Below, piece after piece: positions 49,685-58,319 of a DNA stretch of 64,000 bases. A program made the translations under genes and the position numbers. This DNA is from Sulfitobacter sp. LCG007 (GTDB lineage: Bacteria > Pseudomonadota > Alphaproteobacteria > Rhodobacterales > Rhodobacteraceae). Under the pieces are notes generated by a model that saw nothing but the letters and a program-made list of their open reading frames with translations, searched no databases and had not been told where the DNA came from. The DNA lies in contig NZ_CP161805.1 in NCBI RefSeq assembly GCF_040801785.1, forward strand, positions 1,426,001-1,490,000, read 5' to 3'. How positions within the stretch are numbered: the first letter of the stretch is position 1; every line of letters starts with the position of its first letter.

Positions 49685-50016
49685 GGCGCTTGTGGTCCCG
49701 CCCTGCGCGCCGTGGGCGACCTTTGCCCTATTTATTCCAGTTGATGCCATCACCGTTGGCACAGACAACCGACCCCAGCGGTCAGCCCGAAACCGCCGGG
49801 GTTTCGCAGGCTTTTGGACCCACACGGAGGCGTTGACCATTAAAGCAGCCGTCCGAATTCTACGCTGCCGAAGGTCCGGTTCGAGTCCAAGTTCACCGAT
49901 GCTGCACTTTGGATGAACGGCGCCTATGAAGTAGGAGAATATAGCAACGGCTTGTCGTGTAGGAAAAAGACACATATCGGTAGCAAAACCCACCGGTTGG
50001 TCGGAGTGTTGAAAAG
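49685..50016. other. Gene-poor AT-richer gap upstream of a secreted orphan
   Basis: A 332-base gap. The part from about 49840 to 49950 (AAAGCAGCC ... CACCGATGCTGCACTTTG) has the look of a decayed intergenic repeat seen in Rhodobacteraceae, which I cannot confirm. A promoter for the next gene lies at 49952-49980. The bases GGTTCGAGTCC near 49880 resemble a tRNA T-arm but no cloverleaf forms. Confidence 0.4.
49952..49980 (+). promoter_or_regulatory. Promoter of the secreted orphan gene
   Basis: TTGTCG (49952-49957), 17-base spacer, TATCGG (49975-49980). Start expected near 49987, 30 bases before the GTG start codon. Confidence 0.45.
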
Positions 50017-50436
50017 GTGCGCATTTCCATTTTTCTTTTGGCTTTTCTTCTTTCTGCGCAACCGTTGTATGCCGACCTTGTTCAGGTGCCCCTTCTCGCG
50101 GATGGCTCGGTGAATGTCGAAGAAGCATTGTCTGGTTTTCAGCTGGCTTTTTCCATTGCCGAGGGTGGGGCGCAATCCATTAATTTCTCTGGAAAAATTC
50201 TTGGTGAGCATTTTTCCGGTGGAGCGCTCAGGGCCGATACATTACAGGATTTCGCCCTTGCAATTGAAGCTCCAACGCTTTCCGAACACGGTAACTTCTT
50301 GATCGCCGTTCTGGCTACAGATGCTATCTGCGGTCGGAGAGGGCTCCGTTCAGGAACGGTTCTTTGGAGCGAAACCAAGAACCACAACGGCGCGGCTTGG
50401 GAAGTGACAACTTCCTGTGCTCCTGCGCCTGACTGA
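50017..50436 (+). CDS. Small exported orphan protein
   Basis: A 139-residue protein from a GTG start with a clear signal peptide (MRISIFLLAFLLSAQPLYA, cleavage after about residue 19). The mature part of about 120 residues is neutral, predicted beta-rich, and has two Cys (C104 in A-I-C-G-R-R and C134 near the end) that could form a disulfide. No family recognised. Base composition is lower in G+C than the flanking genes, and no gene is coupled to it. Likely accessory. Confidence 0.6.
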   Translation: MRISIFLLAFLLSAQPLYADLVQVPLLADGSVNVEEALSGFQLAFSIAEGGAQSINFSGKILGEHFSGGALRADTLQDFALAIEAPTLSEHGNFLIAVLATDAICGRRGLRSGTVLWSETKNHNGAAWEVTTSCAPAPD

Positions 50437-50739
50437 GACTATCAGATAATCCATCTTGAAGTGATTGCAGACGCTGCAGAGCGTGTCGCCAATGACGGCT
50501 CTGTCCGCTCTGCCGAAGCGAGATCCGCCATGAGCGATGGTCCGCTATAAATGTGACTTGTGTTGACGGAGGACGCACGCACTGACGCCCCGGCAATCAT
50601 CGAGGCCGATGGCCAAGGGTGCCGGTTCGTCTGGTTGCCGGCATGAAACGTGGTCCGGACCGTGCCTTTCGGTGCGGCCACGCGCGCCATTTGGCCCCTC
50701 CATCGAGATCGGCCCTTTCGCGGGAAAGCGGAAGGCACT
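50437..50739. other. Gap before the methyltransferase; no gene seen
   Basis: A 303-base gap of mixed composition. The stretch G-C-T-G-C-A-G-A-G-C-G-T ... near 50475-50540 again recalls a degenerate intergenic repeat. Short frames on both strands show no ribosome site or motif. No terminator is visible. Confidence 0.4.
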
Positions 50740-51960
50740 ATGGGGCTGGTCATGCCCCATGAAGAAACCCCCTCAGACTATCCCGTTGTCCGGCTGCTGC
50801 CGAAGGCAAATGCGCGTGCCATCCGTCATGGTGCGCCTTGGGTCTTTGCGAACGAGCTGGTGACCGACCGTCGCACGCGCGCCCTTGCTCCGGGCAGCCT
50901 TGCCCAGTTGCAGGACCACGACCGCGCGCCGCTCGGCATCGTCGCGGTGAATCCGCTGTCGAAGATCATCTGCCGCACGCTTGATCCCGATCCGGCGGCG
51001 CGCATAGACGGCGACTGGTTCTCTGCCCGCCTGCGCCGGGCGCTCGGGCTGCGCGAAAGGCTCTATGAGGCGCCCTTCTACCGTCTGGTCCATGCCGAGG
51101 CGGACGGGCTGCCCGGCGTGATCATCGACCGCTTCGGCGACACCTGCGTGGTACAGCCCAATGCTGCCTGGGCCGAACATCAGCTCGATGTGCTGACGGA
51201 GGCGCTGGTCGAGGTGACGGGCGTCACGGCGGTACTCAAGAACGCCTCGGGGCGGACCCGCACCCTGGAGGGGCTGGACGATGCCAGCGGCGTGCTCGCG
51301 GGGGCGGCGCCCGAGGCTGCTGTCGAGGTTCCCATGAACGGGGCCACCTATCTCGCCGATCTGACCGGGGGTCAGAAGACCGGGCTTTTCTACGACCAGC
51401 GCCCCAACCATGCCTTCGCCGCCAGCCTTGCGCGCGGGGCGCGCGTGCTCGACGTCTTCAGCCATGTGGGCGGTTTCGGACTGGCCTGCCTCGCGGGCGG
51501 TGCGTCTTCCGCGCTGGCCGTCGACGGCTCTGCCGCGGCGCTCGAGCTGGCGCAGGGCGGAGCGGACGCCTCTGGCCTTGCCGATCGTTTCACGACCCGT
51601 CAGGGCGACGCCTTCGACATGCTCGCGGCGCTCGCGACTGAGGGTGCCCGTTTCGACGTGGTCATTTGCGACCCGCCGGCCTTCGCACCGTCGAAACAGG
51701 CACTCGACGCCGGGCTGCGCGCCTACGAACGCATCGCGCGTCTTGCCGCAGGGCTTGTGGCCGAGAACGGCATTCTCGGGCTCTGTTCCTGTTCCCACGC
51801 CGCCGATCTCGCCGCGTTCCGCAACGCCTGTGTGCGCGGAATTGGGCGGGCAGGGCGGCGCGGTGTCCTGATCCATTCGGGCAGTGCCGGACCGGACCAT
51901 CCGGTCCTGCCGCAGCTTGCCGAAAGCGGCTATCTCAAGTCGCTGTTCTTCCGGATCTGA
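50740..51960 (+). CDS. Class I SAM-dependent rRNA methyltransferase, RlmI-like
   Basis: A 406-residue methyltransferase of the RlmI/RlmO group that makes 5-methylcytosine in rRNA. N-terminal PUA-like domain (R-A-I-R-H-G-A-P-W-V-F-A-N-E-L), central domain with D-G-L-P-G-V-I-I-D-R-F-G, and Rossmann domain with V-L-D-V-F-S-H-V-G-G-F-G (SAM loop) and C-D-P-P-A-F-A-P-S-K (catalytic-type D-P-P). A late C-S-C-S-H fits the family's second Cys motif. I start at ATG 50740 after GGAAGG; 50752 and 50650 are alternatives. The PIN gene follows three bases later. Confidence 0.87.
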   Translation: MGLVMPHEETPSDYPVVRLLPKANARAIRHGAPWVFANELVTDRRTRALAPGSLAQLQDHDRAPLGIVAVNPLSKIICRTLDPDPAARIDGDWFSARLRRALGLRERLYEAPFYRLVHAEADGLPGVIIDRFGDTCVVQPNAAWAEHQLDVLTEALVEVTGVTAVLKNASGRTRTLEGLDDASGVLAGAAPEAAVEVPMNGATYLADLTGGQKTGLFYDQRPNHAFAASLARGARVLDVFSHVGGFGLACLAGGASSALAVDGSAAALELAQGGADASGLADRFTTRQGDAFDMLAALATEGARFDVVICDPPAFAPSKQALDAGLRAYERIARLAAGLVAENGILGLCSCSHAADLAAFRNACVRGIGRAGRRGVLIHSGSAGPDHPVLPQLAESGYLKSLFFRI

Positions 51961-51963
51961 CCG

Positions 51964-52512
51964 ATGCGCATCGTCATCGACACCTGCGTGCTCTACCCCA
52001 CGGTGATGCGCGAGATGGTGTTGGGCGCGGCGCGCGAAACCGGCGCCTTCGAACCCGTCTGGTCGGCGCGCATCCTCGAGGAATGGCTGCGCGCGGCCGT
52101 CAAGCTGGGACCCGAGGGCCTGACGCAGGCGCAGGCCGAGGTTGCACTTCTCCGCGCCGCCTGGCCTGGGGCGGAGCGTGCCCCTGAACCGGGCCTCGAA
52201 GCGCGGCTCTGGCTACCCGATCCGGCCGACATTCATGTGTTGGCCGTCGCTGTCGGGTCATCCGCCGATGCGATCATGACGCTGAATGCCAAGGACTTCC
52301 CTCGTGGCACGCTGGCCGACGAGGGGCTTGTGCGGCTTGATCCCGACGCGCTGCTGACCTCGCTGGCGCAGGAGTATCCCCACGAAGTGGAAGAACTCAG
52401 TGCCCGCGTCCTGGCGGAAGCGCGCAGGCTTTCGGGAGAGGACTGGACGCTCAGGGGCCTTCTGAAGAAGGCGCGCCTGCCGCGCCTGGGCAAGGAACTC
52501 GAAACGCCTTGA
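51964..52512 (+). CDS. PIN-domain protein, RSP_2648 type
   Basis: A 182-residue putative ribonuclease. The PIN fold shows the first acidic residue in R-I-V-I-D-T-C-V-L-Y, an acidic E-E-W in the middle, and D-I-H-V-L-A-V-A and N-A-K-D-F-P in the second half, which hold the remaining metal ligands. This layout matches RSP_2648-family PIN proteins of Rhodobacter. No antitoxin gene is adjacent; it is linked with the methyltransferase instead (three bases apart), so it is more likely an RNA-processing enzyme than a toxin. Confidence 0.82.
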   Translation: MRIVIDTCVLYPTVMREMVLGAARETGAFEPVWSARILEEWLRAAVKLGPEGLTQAQAEVALLRAAWPGAERAPEPGLEARLWLPDPADIHVLAVAVGSSADAIMTLNAKDFPRGTLADEGLVRLDPDALLTSLAQEYPHEVEELSARVLAEARRLSGEDWTLRGLLKKARLPRLGKELETP

Positions 52513-52530
52513 AAGCGTCTGCCGGAAGGA

Positions 52531-53223
52531 TCAGGAGTCCTGCGGCGACCAGCGGGCGTCAAGCCTTTCCAGCGCTGCGATGCGCTCGGTGGTCACGGGG
52601 TGGCTCAGCATCCATGCCGGTGCGCCAGCGCCCTTGCGGCCTGCAAGGGCGTCGAGCTTGCGAAACAGGCTGATCTGCGGAGCGATGCCGATTCCGGCCT
52701 TGGTCAGGAGCGCGGCGGCATATTCGTCGGCCTCGAATTCGTCCTGCCGCGACAGCCGCGCTGCCAGCAGGGACCCGAGTGCGTTGGCGATCCATACACC
52801 CACGCCGGGGATGATCCGGCCCAGCACCATCGCCAGAGCCATGCGCAGGGCGTTCTGGCCGGAGAAATCGATCATGCGGCGCCGGGAATGGCCAAGGGCC
52901 ACATGGCCCAGCTCATGGGCGATCACCGAGGCCAGTTCCGCGTCCGTGACCTCGCCGGCGCGAAATTTCTCGTAGAACCCGCGCGTCAGAAAGATCCGGC
53001 CGTCCGGGGCGGCAAGGCCGTTGATCGGATCGATCTCGTAGAGATGCACCCGGATACGCTCCAGGTCGAGAGCGCCCGCCAGCCTGTCCATGATCTTCTT
53101 CAGCTGCGGATCGGCCAGTTCCGTAGAGCGGCTGTCGAGCTCCTTCGCGGTGCGCCAGGCCGAAAACCGGTACATGACCAGCGCATAGACGACCGCGAGA
53201 AGGATGGGGGTGACCTTGAGCAT
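52531..53223 (-). CDS. M48 family zinc metallopeptidase
   Basis: A 230-residue peptidase with one N-terminal membrane segment (I-L-L-A-V-V-Y-A-L-V-M). Zinc motif H103-E104-L-G-H107, third ligand Glu in D-E-F-E-A-D-E-Y-A; a second hydrophobic part (about 125-150) follows. Resembles HtpX/BepA-like quality-control proteases, which remove misfolded envelope proteins. I start at M of MLKVTPILL (53223), where the membrane anchor begins; a longer frame adds 16 residues. Convergent with the PIN gene. Confidence 0.85.
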   Translation of the reverse strand: MLKVTPILLAVVYALVMYRFSAWRTAKELDSRSTELADPQLKKIMDRLAGALDLERIRVHLYEIDPINGLAAPDGRIFLTRGFYEKFRAGEVTDAELASVIAHELGHVALGHSRRRMIDFSGQNALRMALAMVLGRIIPGVGVWIANALGSLLAARLSRQDEFEADEYAAALLTKAGIGIAPQISLFRKLDALAGRKGAGAPAWMLSHPVTTERIAALERLDARWSPQDS

Positions 53224-53325
53224 GCTCAAGATATGGGGTCGTCCCGCCAGCGGGGCAAGCGTCGTCTGCACCCGCCCGGCAGGGATGGCGCGACGCGGAC
53301 GCGCCGCATCGCGCGATCTTCGGAC

Positions 53326-53754
53326 CTAGGAGGCCAGCTTTGCGGTCATCGTGATCTTTGCGTCGAGCAGCTTCGAGATCGGGCAGTTTTCCTTGGCGAG
53401 CTTTGCCGCCTCGGCGAACTGTTCCTCGGAGGCGTCATGGACTTTTGCGGTCACGTCGAGGTGCACGGCCGGAATGTGATAGCCGCCGTCCTTCTGTTCG
53501 AGAGAGACCGTCGCCTTGGTCTCGATGCTGTCGGCCACCAGATCGAAGTCGCCCAGGATCATCGAGAGCGCCATGGAAAAGCACGACGCATGGGCCGCGC
53601 CGATGAGTTCCTCGGGGTTCGTTCCCGTCTCGCCGTCAAAGCGGGTCTTGAAGCCGTAGGCCTGCTCTGACAGGGCACCGCTTTCGGTCGAGACGACGCC
53701 GCGGCCCGAGCGGAGGTCGCCCTGCCACCTGGCGGAACCGGATTTCTTGATCAT
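53326..53754 (-). CDS. OsmC/Ohr family peroxiredoxin
   Basis: A 142-residue protein that reduces organic hydroperoxides with two Cys: C58 in H-A-S-C-F-S-M and C124 in E-N-C-P-I-S-K-L, the standard OsmC spacing. Family core G-S-A-R-W-Q-G-D-L near the start and E-L-I-G-A-A-H-A before the first Cys. The start MIKKSGSARW at 53754 is set by homology; the reading frame is open far upstream. Stands alone, with about 190 bases of non-coding sequence before it. Likely induced by peroxide or osmotic stress. Confidence 0.93.
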   Translation of the reverse strand: MIKKSGSARWQGDLRSGRGVVSTESGALSEQAYGFKTRFDGETGTNPEELIGAAHASCFSMALSMILGDFDLVADSIETKATVSLEQKDGGYHIPAVHLDVTAKVHDASEEQFAEAAKLAKENCPISKLLDAKITMTAKLAS

Positions 53755-53945
53755 GGTCTGTCCTTTCGAGTTTGGCGCCCGCTGGCGCCGGTTCACCTCT
53801 GCTAGATAGAGCGTTTGCACCGAGATGAAAGCCGTGCGGGTCCCTACCGGCGGAGCCCTGCCGGGCGTTCCTGCGGCGCTCCCGAGGTCGTGCGGGCGGT
53901 AGTCAGGAGCGCTGCCCGTACCAGGCGCGGACCGCGCGCGCGTTC

Positions 53946-55133
53946 CTAGCGTGTGAGCGATTTCATGCCGCGGCTCAGGCCGTCCAGCGTCATGGGCACC
54001 ATCCGTTCGGCGCCGAGGATGTCCTGGATCATCGCGATGGACTGGGTATAGCTCCAGTACTGTTCGGGAACCGGATTTATCCAGAGCGTCGCGGGCCACT
54101 GCTCATGGGCCCGGCGCAGCCAGGCCGCGCCGCTTTCCGCATTCCAGTGCTCCGAAGCGCCGCCAGGATAGGCGATCTCGTAGGGTGACATCGAAGCGTC
54201 GCCCACGAAGATGCAGCGATAATCGGGGCCATAGGTATGCAGGACGTCCATGGTCGGGATCTGCGCGTCCCAGCGCCGCCGGTTGTCGCGCCAGACGCCT
54301 TCGTAGAGACAGTTGTGGAAGTAGTAGTGCTCCATGTGCTTGAACTCGGCCCGCGCCGCCGAGAACAGTTCCTCGACGACCCGCACATGGCTGTCCATCG
54401 ACCCGCCGACGTCCAGAAACAGCAGGACCTTGACGGCGTTTCGCCGTTCCGGCCTCGTCTTCACGTCCAGATATCCATGTTCGGCCGTCGCCCGGATGGT
54501 GCCGCCGAGATCGAGCTCCTCGGCCGCGCCGTCCCGGGCCCAGCGGCGCAGGCGCTTGAGCGCGACCTTGATGTTGCGCGTCCCGAGCTCGACCTTGTCG
54601 TCGAGATTGCGGAACTCGCGCTTGTCCCAGACTTTCACGGCCCGGCGGTGGCGCGATTCCTGTTGGCCGATGCGTACGCCCTCGGGATTGTAGCCATAGG
54701 CGCCGAAGGGCGAGGTTCCGGCGGTGCCGACCCACTTCGAACCGCCCTGATGACGGCCCTGCTGTTCCGCGAGCCGCTTGCGCAGCGTCTCCATCAGCTT
54801 GTCGAAGCCTCCCATGGCCTCGATCTCGGCCTTTTCCGCATCGCTCAGGTGCTTCTCGGCCATCTTCTCGAGCCACTCGCGCGGGATCTCGACCGCTTCC
54901 ATCACCTGCGCGGCACTGATCTCTTCCAGCCCCGAAAAGGCGGCAGCGAAGGCCCGGTCGAACCGGTCGATGTTGCGTTCATCCTTCACCAGCGTCGCAC
55001 GGGCGAGGTAGTAGAAGGCATCGACGTCATAGGTCGCGAGACCGGCCTTCATCGCGTCGAGGAAGCTCAGGAACTCGCGCAGGGACACGGGAACGCCATG
55101 TCTGCGCAGGCCGTCGAAGAAGGGCAGGAACAT
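53946..55133 (-). CDS. VWA domain protein, CoxE-like
   Basis: A 395-residue protein of the CoxE/VWA group. N-terminal helical half (L-R-R-H-G-V-P-V-S-L-R-E-F-L ... Y-L-A-R-A), then a von Willebrand A domain from about residue 200, with the MIDAS motif D-V-G-G-S-M-D-S-H (altered DxSxS), Y-Y-F-H-N-C-L-Y-E and F-V-G-D-A-S-M-S-P-Y-E. Such proteins work with MoxR ATPases to insert metals or mature enzymes. A MoxR gene lies 3.2 kb upstream on the same strand, with the intervening genes in the same direction. Confidence 0.87.
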   Translation of the reverse strand: MFLPFFDGLRRHGVPVSLREFLSFLDAMKAGLATYDVDAFYYLARATLVKDERNIDRFDRAFAAAFSGLEEISAAQVMEAVEIPREWLEKMAEKHLSDAEKAEIEAMGGFDKLMETLRKRLAEQQGRHQGGSKWVGTAGTSPFGAYGYNPEGVRIGQQESRHRRAVKVWDKREFRNLDDKVELGTRNIKVALKRLRRWARDGAAEELDLGGTIRATAEHGYLDVKTRPERRNAVKVLLFLDVGGSMDSHVRVVEELFSAARAEFKHMEHYYFHNCLYEGVWRDNRRRWDAQIPTMDVLHTYGPDYRCIFVGDASMSPYEIAYPGGASEHWNAESGAAWLRRAHEQWPATLWINPVPEQYWSYTQSIAMIQDILGAERMVPMTLDGLSRGMKSLTR

Positions 55134-55212
55134 CGGGACGCTCCGGAATGTCTGATGCCGGTCATGCTAGCGCGACGCGGCGATTGCCGCCAGCGGGAGC
55201 GGGCCCCCTGCC

Positions 55213-55380
55213 TCAGCGCATTGCCCGGTCGATGAATACGGTCGCGAAAAGCCCGAGGATCATGAAGGCCAGCGCATAGCCGGCCGCATATTGGGCGATG
55301 TCCTTGCGGTTCCCCTGGCGGCGGTGGGCGGTGAGCCCGCCGATCAGGGCTCCGGCCGCGCCGGCTGCGATCACGATCAT
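55213..55380 (-). CDS. Small two-helix membrane protein
   Basis: A 55-residue protein not apparent in simple gene lists because it is so short. ATG at 55380, stop at 55213. Two hydrophobic segments (I-V-I-A-A-G-A-A-G-A-L-I-G-G-L and Y-A-A-G-Y-A-L-A-F-M-I-L-G-L-F-A-T-V-F-I) are joined by a basic loop (R-R-Q-G-N-R-K-D-I-A-Q-Y). The same architecture, R-x-G-N-R-x-D-I-x-Q-Y-A-A-G, is known from Rhodobacterales, where it is often misnamed 'apolipoprotein acyltransferase'. It sits between the DUF2927 and VWA genes. Confidence 0.7.
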   Translation of the reverse strand: MIVIAAGAAGALIGGLTAHRRQGNRKDIAQYAAGYALAFMILGLFATVFIDRAMR

Positions 55381-55400
55381 CTGTCAGACGCTCCCTGGCC

Positions 55401-56786
55401 TCAGCTCGGATTCAATCCCTTCATGGGGTTCAGCCCGGCGATCTCGCTCTGACGGGCCCGCACGGCCCAGTCCGGGCCGAAGCCGTAGCGTGCCCATCCC
55501 AGACTGTCCAGTCTCACGCTGCGCGCCTCTTCGTCGCGCCCTTCGAGCTCGAGCGCCTCGGCCTTCAGCAGCATGAGCGTCGCGAGAAGCGCCGCGTTCC
55601 CGGACTCGGCGGCAACCGTCAGGCCGGGCTCGATGCGCCGCAAGGCCTCTGCGCCGTCACCTTGCGCCACCGCATAGGCGGCAAGCTGGCTGGCGACATA
55701 GGCGCGGTGCAGGCGGGTCTGGGGCAGGCGGGCATAATAGCTGTCGGCAAGCAGGAACTCGCGGTAGGCATCGCCGGGATCGGAGGGCTGCAGCACCCGC
55801 GCGCGGGCATAATGGGCGAAGGCGCGGCGCTGGTCCTGCCAGCCGAGCCTGACCGCGATACGTACCGCCTGCGCCGAGGCGCGGCTGCGTTGCGCGTAGG
55901 ACGCGCCGGGTCCAAGCGCCGTCTCGACCGCCTGGCGCCACTCGTCGGGCGTGTCGGAGGCCTGCGCGCCGGGCCGGCCCTTGCCCGCTGGATTGAGGCG
56001 GTCGAAGATCTCGGGCAGCCGCGCCGCCACCTCGTCGCGGGTCATGCCCGAGCGCAGCTCCGGCGCGTAGGTCGCGCGCAGGATCATCATGTCCCGGGCC
56101 GTCAGCACGGAATGCATGTTGTCGTCGTTGAAGACAGAGTCCGGCAGGCGGTAGAGATCGTTGAGCGGCCCGAGCGCCTGGGCGAGTTCCTCGTGCAGGC
56201 AGTCGCGGACCTCTTGCGGGGGCGCGTCCGCGGGCACGAAGACCGAAAGCCGGGTGCGTCTGTCCAGAAGCGTCCAGTTGGTGCGCGCCGCGCGGCGGTG
56301 GGTTCGGTATTCGGCGAAAGAGCTGACGTTCGGCGCGACGAAGCAGGCTGCCTGGGGCAGGGCGCTGCGGATCTGGTCGGACGAGACCGCCTCGAGCGTG
56401 ATCGAGGCCGCGGCAGAGGTGGTCCGCGCGATGTCGATGCCAGCCTCGGTCTTCAGGCGATGCAGCAGCGCGCCAAGATCCGGTCCCAGTGTCGGAGGCG
56501 GATGGCCTGCCAACCGCAGGCTGATCGGACCCTCGAAACGGGTGAAGACGGGCAGCGCGCGACCGCTTTCCAGCATGAAGCTGAGGTCGAGGAAATCCCG
56601 TTCGAGATCCGCATTCGCGGCCGTCAGAGGCGGAGCCGTGTAGCTGGCGAAGCGCTTCATCGGCGGAAGAGTCGTCTGCATCGGGGTCGCGCGGCTGGGC
56701 TGGAAGGTATCGGCAGCCGGCGTGCAGGCATGCAGAAGCGCCAGCACGGGGATTGCCAGACGGCGCAGGGCGCGGCGCGCGCTCAT
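55401..56786 (-). CDS. DUF2927 family lipoprotein-like protein
   Basis: A 461-residue exported protein. N-terminal hydrophobic stretch ending in L-L-H-A-C-T suggests a lipoprotein box (Cys about 21). The DUF2927 core (about 60-270) includes C-L-H-E-E-L-A-Q-A-L-G-P-L-N-D-L-Y-R-L-P-D-S-V-F-N-D-D-N, with the H-E-E motif that looks like a protease or metal site, and F-V-P-A-D-A-P-P. The C-terminal third is helical and TPR-like. Its start overlaps the end of the GNAT gene by four bases. Function unknown. Confidence 0.85.
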   Translation of the reverse strand: MSARRALRRLAIPVLALLHACTPAADTFQPSRATPMQTTLPPMKRFASYTAPPLTAANADLERDFLDLSFMLESGRALPVFTRFEGPISLRLAGHPPPTLGPDLGALLHRLKTEAGIDIARTTSAAASITLEAVSSDQIRSALPQAACFVAPNVSSFAEYRTHRRAARTNWTLLDRRTRLSVFVPADAPPQEVRDCLHEELAQALGPLNDLYRLPDSVFNDDNMHSVLTARDMMILRATYAPELRSGMTRDEVAARLPEIFDRLNPAGKGRPGAQASDTPDEWRQAVETALGPGASYAQRSRASAQAVRIAVRLGWQDQRRAFAHYARARVLQPSDPGDAYREFLLADSYYARLPQTRLHRAYVASQLAAYAVAQGDGAEALRRIEPGLTVAAESGNAALLATLMLLKAEALELEGRDEEARSVRLDSLGWARYGFGPDWAVRARQSEIAGLNPMKGLNPS

Positions 56787-57238
56787 CGGCGATTGTATTT
56801 TATGAAAGGCGTGACCGTCCCGATCCGGTCATAAAGGCGCCGCGCCGTGGCGTTGAAGTCCTGCGTCAGCCAGTAGACCTGCGGTGCCCCGGCGGAATCC
56901 GCTGCGGCATAGACCGCCTCGATCAGCGCCCGGCCTACCCCTTGTCCGCGCACCTCGGGATCGGCGTAGAGGTCCTGCAGGTAGCAGACATTGGCCTCTG
57001 ACCAGCCGTGACGATGGAAGAGGTAGTGCGTCAACCCGACCGGTCGCCCCTCGAGGATGGCGAGAAGCCCGTTGAAATCCTGCGGATCGTCGCCCAGCAG
57101 CCGCTCGAAATAGAGATCGTGCAGCGTTTGCGGGCGTGAGGTTTCGTAGAAGGCCAGGTAGTCGTTCCAGAGGCGTGACCAGCCGGGCTTGTCGGACGCA
57201 AGCAAGGGACGCACCTCGAGGGCGGGTCTGTCTGTCAT
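56783..57238 (-). CDS. GNAT family N-acetyltransferase
   Basis: A 151-residue acetyltransferase. The acetyl-CoA loop is in L-Y-A-D-P-E-V-R-G-Q-G-V-G-R-A-L-I-E (R/Q-x-x-G-x-G/A pattern), followed by Y-W-L-T-Q-D-F-N-A-T-A-R-R-L-Y-D-R-I-G-T, the usual N-x-x-A-x-x-L-Y. The start MTDRPALEV is set at ATG 57238; the longer frame to 57379 lacks likeness. Related to spermidine/diamine-type acetyltransferases, but the substrate is open. The DUF2927 gene overlaps its end by four bases. Confidence 0.9.
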   Translation of the reverse strand: MTDRPALEVRPLLASDKPGWSRLWNDYLAFYETSRPQTLHDLYFERLLGDDPQDFNGLLAILEGRPVGLTHYLFHRHGWSEANVCYLQDLYADPEVRGQGVGRALIEAVYAAADSAGAPQVYWLTQDFNATARRLYDRIGTVTPFIKYNRR

Positions 57239-57409
57239 CTTTCCTGCCTCGTCTTGTGCGGGGTCTTGTTGCCCCATCTTCTGTCCGGTCTCAGTTAACG
57301 CGATATTACCGTCGCCTGCCAAGCCAAACCCTTTCACCGGCAGTATCGCGCGCGGGGAAGTGATGCGGCAGGGTCGCACAGGCGCTCCCCTGAATTGGCG
57401 CGCAGTCGT

Positions 57410-58309
57410 TCAGGCGAGGAGCGCCAACGGAAGCAGCGAGATCACGCTGGTCCAGATCACGACCTGCGTGATCGCCTCGCCGCGCACACCATGCAGGAGC
57501 GCCAGCGCAAAGGCCATCATCCCCGACGGTCCGGCGGCGTTCATGATGAACTGCGGTGCAGCGGGATCGCCGGGGGCAAGGCCCGAGACCAGCGCCCAGA
57601 CCAGCAGTGGAAAGCACACCAGTTTCAGCCCCGAGATCGCGTAGACCACGGGCGCGGGTACCAGCGGGCTGCCCGACAGGATCACGCCGACGGCGAACAG
57701 CGTGAGCGGCGGCGCGGCGGAGCCGGCGAAATGCAGCGCCGTGGCGACGGGGTCGGGAACCGGCACCCCCGCGAGATTAACGGCGATCGCGAGCCCGATC
57801 GCCAGCAGCACGGGGTTGCGCGTCATCGAGCGCAGGGCGGCCCCCGTGCCGCGGCTGCCGCAAAGCAGTTCGATCGAGATGATGAAGAACGCGAAGGACG
57901 CGGTGGCGTCCCAGGCCACGATGGCGCTGATCGGGGCCGCGCCCTCGGGTCCGTAGATCAGCACCGAGATCGGCCAGATGTAGAGCAGCGAGTTGACGAA
58001 GACCACTGCCATGCCAAGCAACCAGGCTTCGGCACGCTCGCGCCGGAAGACGCGGTAGGCAAGCTGGTAGGCGATCGTGAAGGCGACGATCTCGGCCAGC
58101 ACATAGGCGGCGAGGGGGCGGGCGGGAAAGGTCGTGACGTCGATGCGCGCGATCAGCAGGAAGATCAGCGCGGGCTGGAACACCAGGAAGGACATGCGGT
58201 TGATCGCGCGTGCCTCATCGGCCTGCACCATCCCCGCACGCCCGAGCAGGAACCCCAGCGCGAGCACCGAGAAGACCGGGAGGATGTTCCCGGTGAGCAC
58301 GTCCAGCAT
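57410..58309 (-). CDS. AEC family transporter
   Basis: A 299-residue membrane protein with about ten helices in two inverted halves, the auxin efflux carrier (AEC) fold, related to MdcF/permease. Family pieces: P-V-F-S-V-L-A-L-G-F-L-L-G-R-A-G at the start, N-R-M-S-F-L-V-F-Q-P-A-L-I-F and the second-half P-L-L-V-W-A-L ... F-I-M-N-A-A-G-P-S-G. Probably moves small organic acids. It starts ten bases after the MoxR stop, so the two genes are co-transcribed though unrelated in function. Confidence 0.9.
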   Translation of the reverse strand: MLDVLTGNILPVFSVLALGFLLGRAGMVQADEARAINRMSFLVFQPALIFLLIARIDVTTFPARPLAAYVLAEIVAFTIAYQLAYRVFRRERAEAWLLGMAVVFVNSLLYIWPISVLIYGPEGAAPISAIVAWDATASFAFFIISIELLCGSRGTGAALRSMTRNPVLLAIGLAIAVNLAGVPVPDPVATALHFAGSAAPPLTLFAVGVILSGSPLVPAPVVYAISGLKLVCFPLLVWALVSGLAPGDPAAPQFIMNAAGPSGMMAFALALLHGVRGEAITQVVIWTSVISLLPLALLA

Positions 58310-58319
58310 GTAAGAAGCC

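Noticed and set aside
49855-49905. tRNA remnant suggested by GGTTCGAGTCC
   Set aside because: The flanking bases do not pair into a T-stem and no acceptor or anticodon arm can be built.
51964-52512. PIN toxin of a toxin-antitoxin pair
   Set aside because: No small antitoxin gene is adjacent; the gene is coupled to an rRNA methyltransferase and the length exceeds typical VapC.
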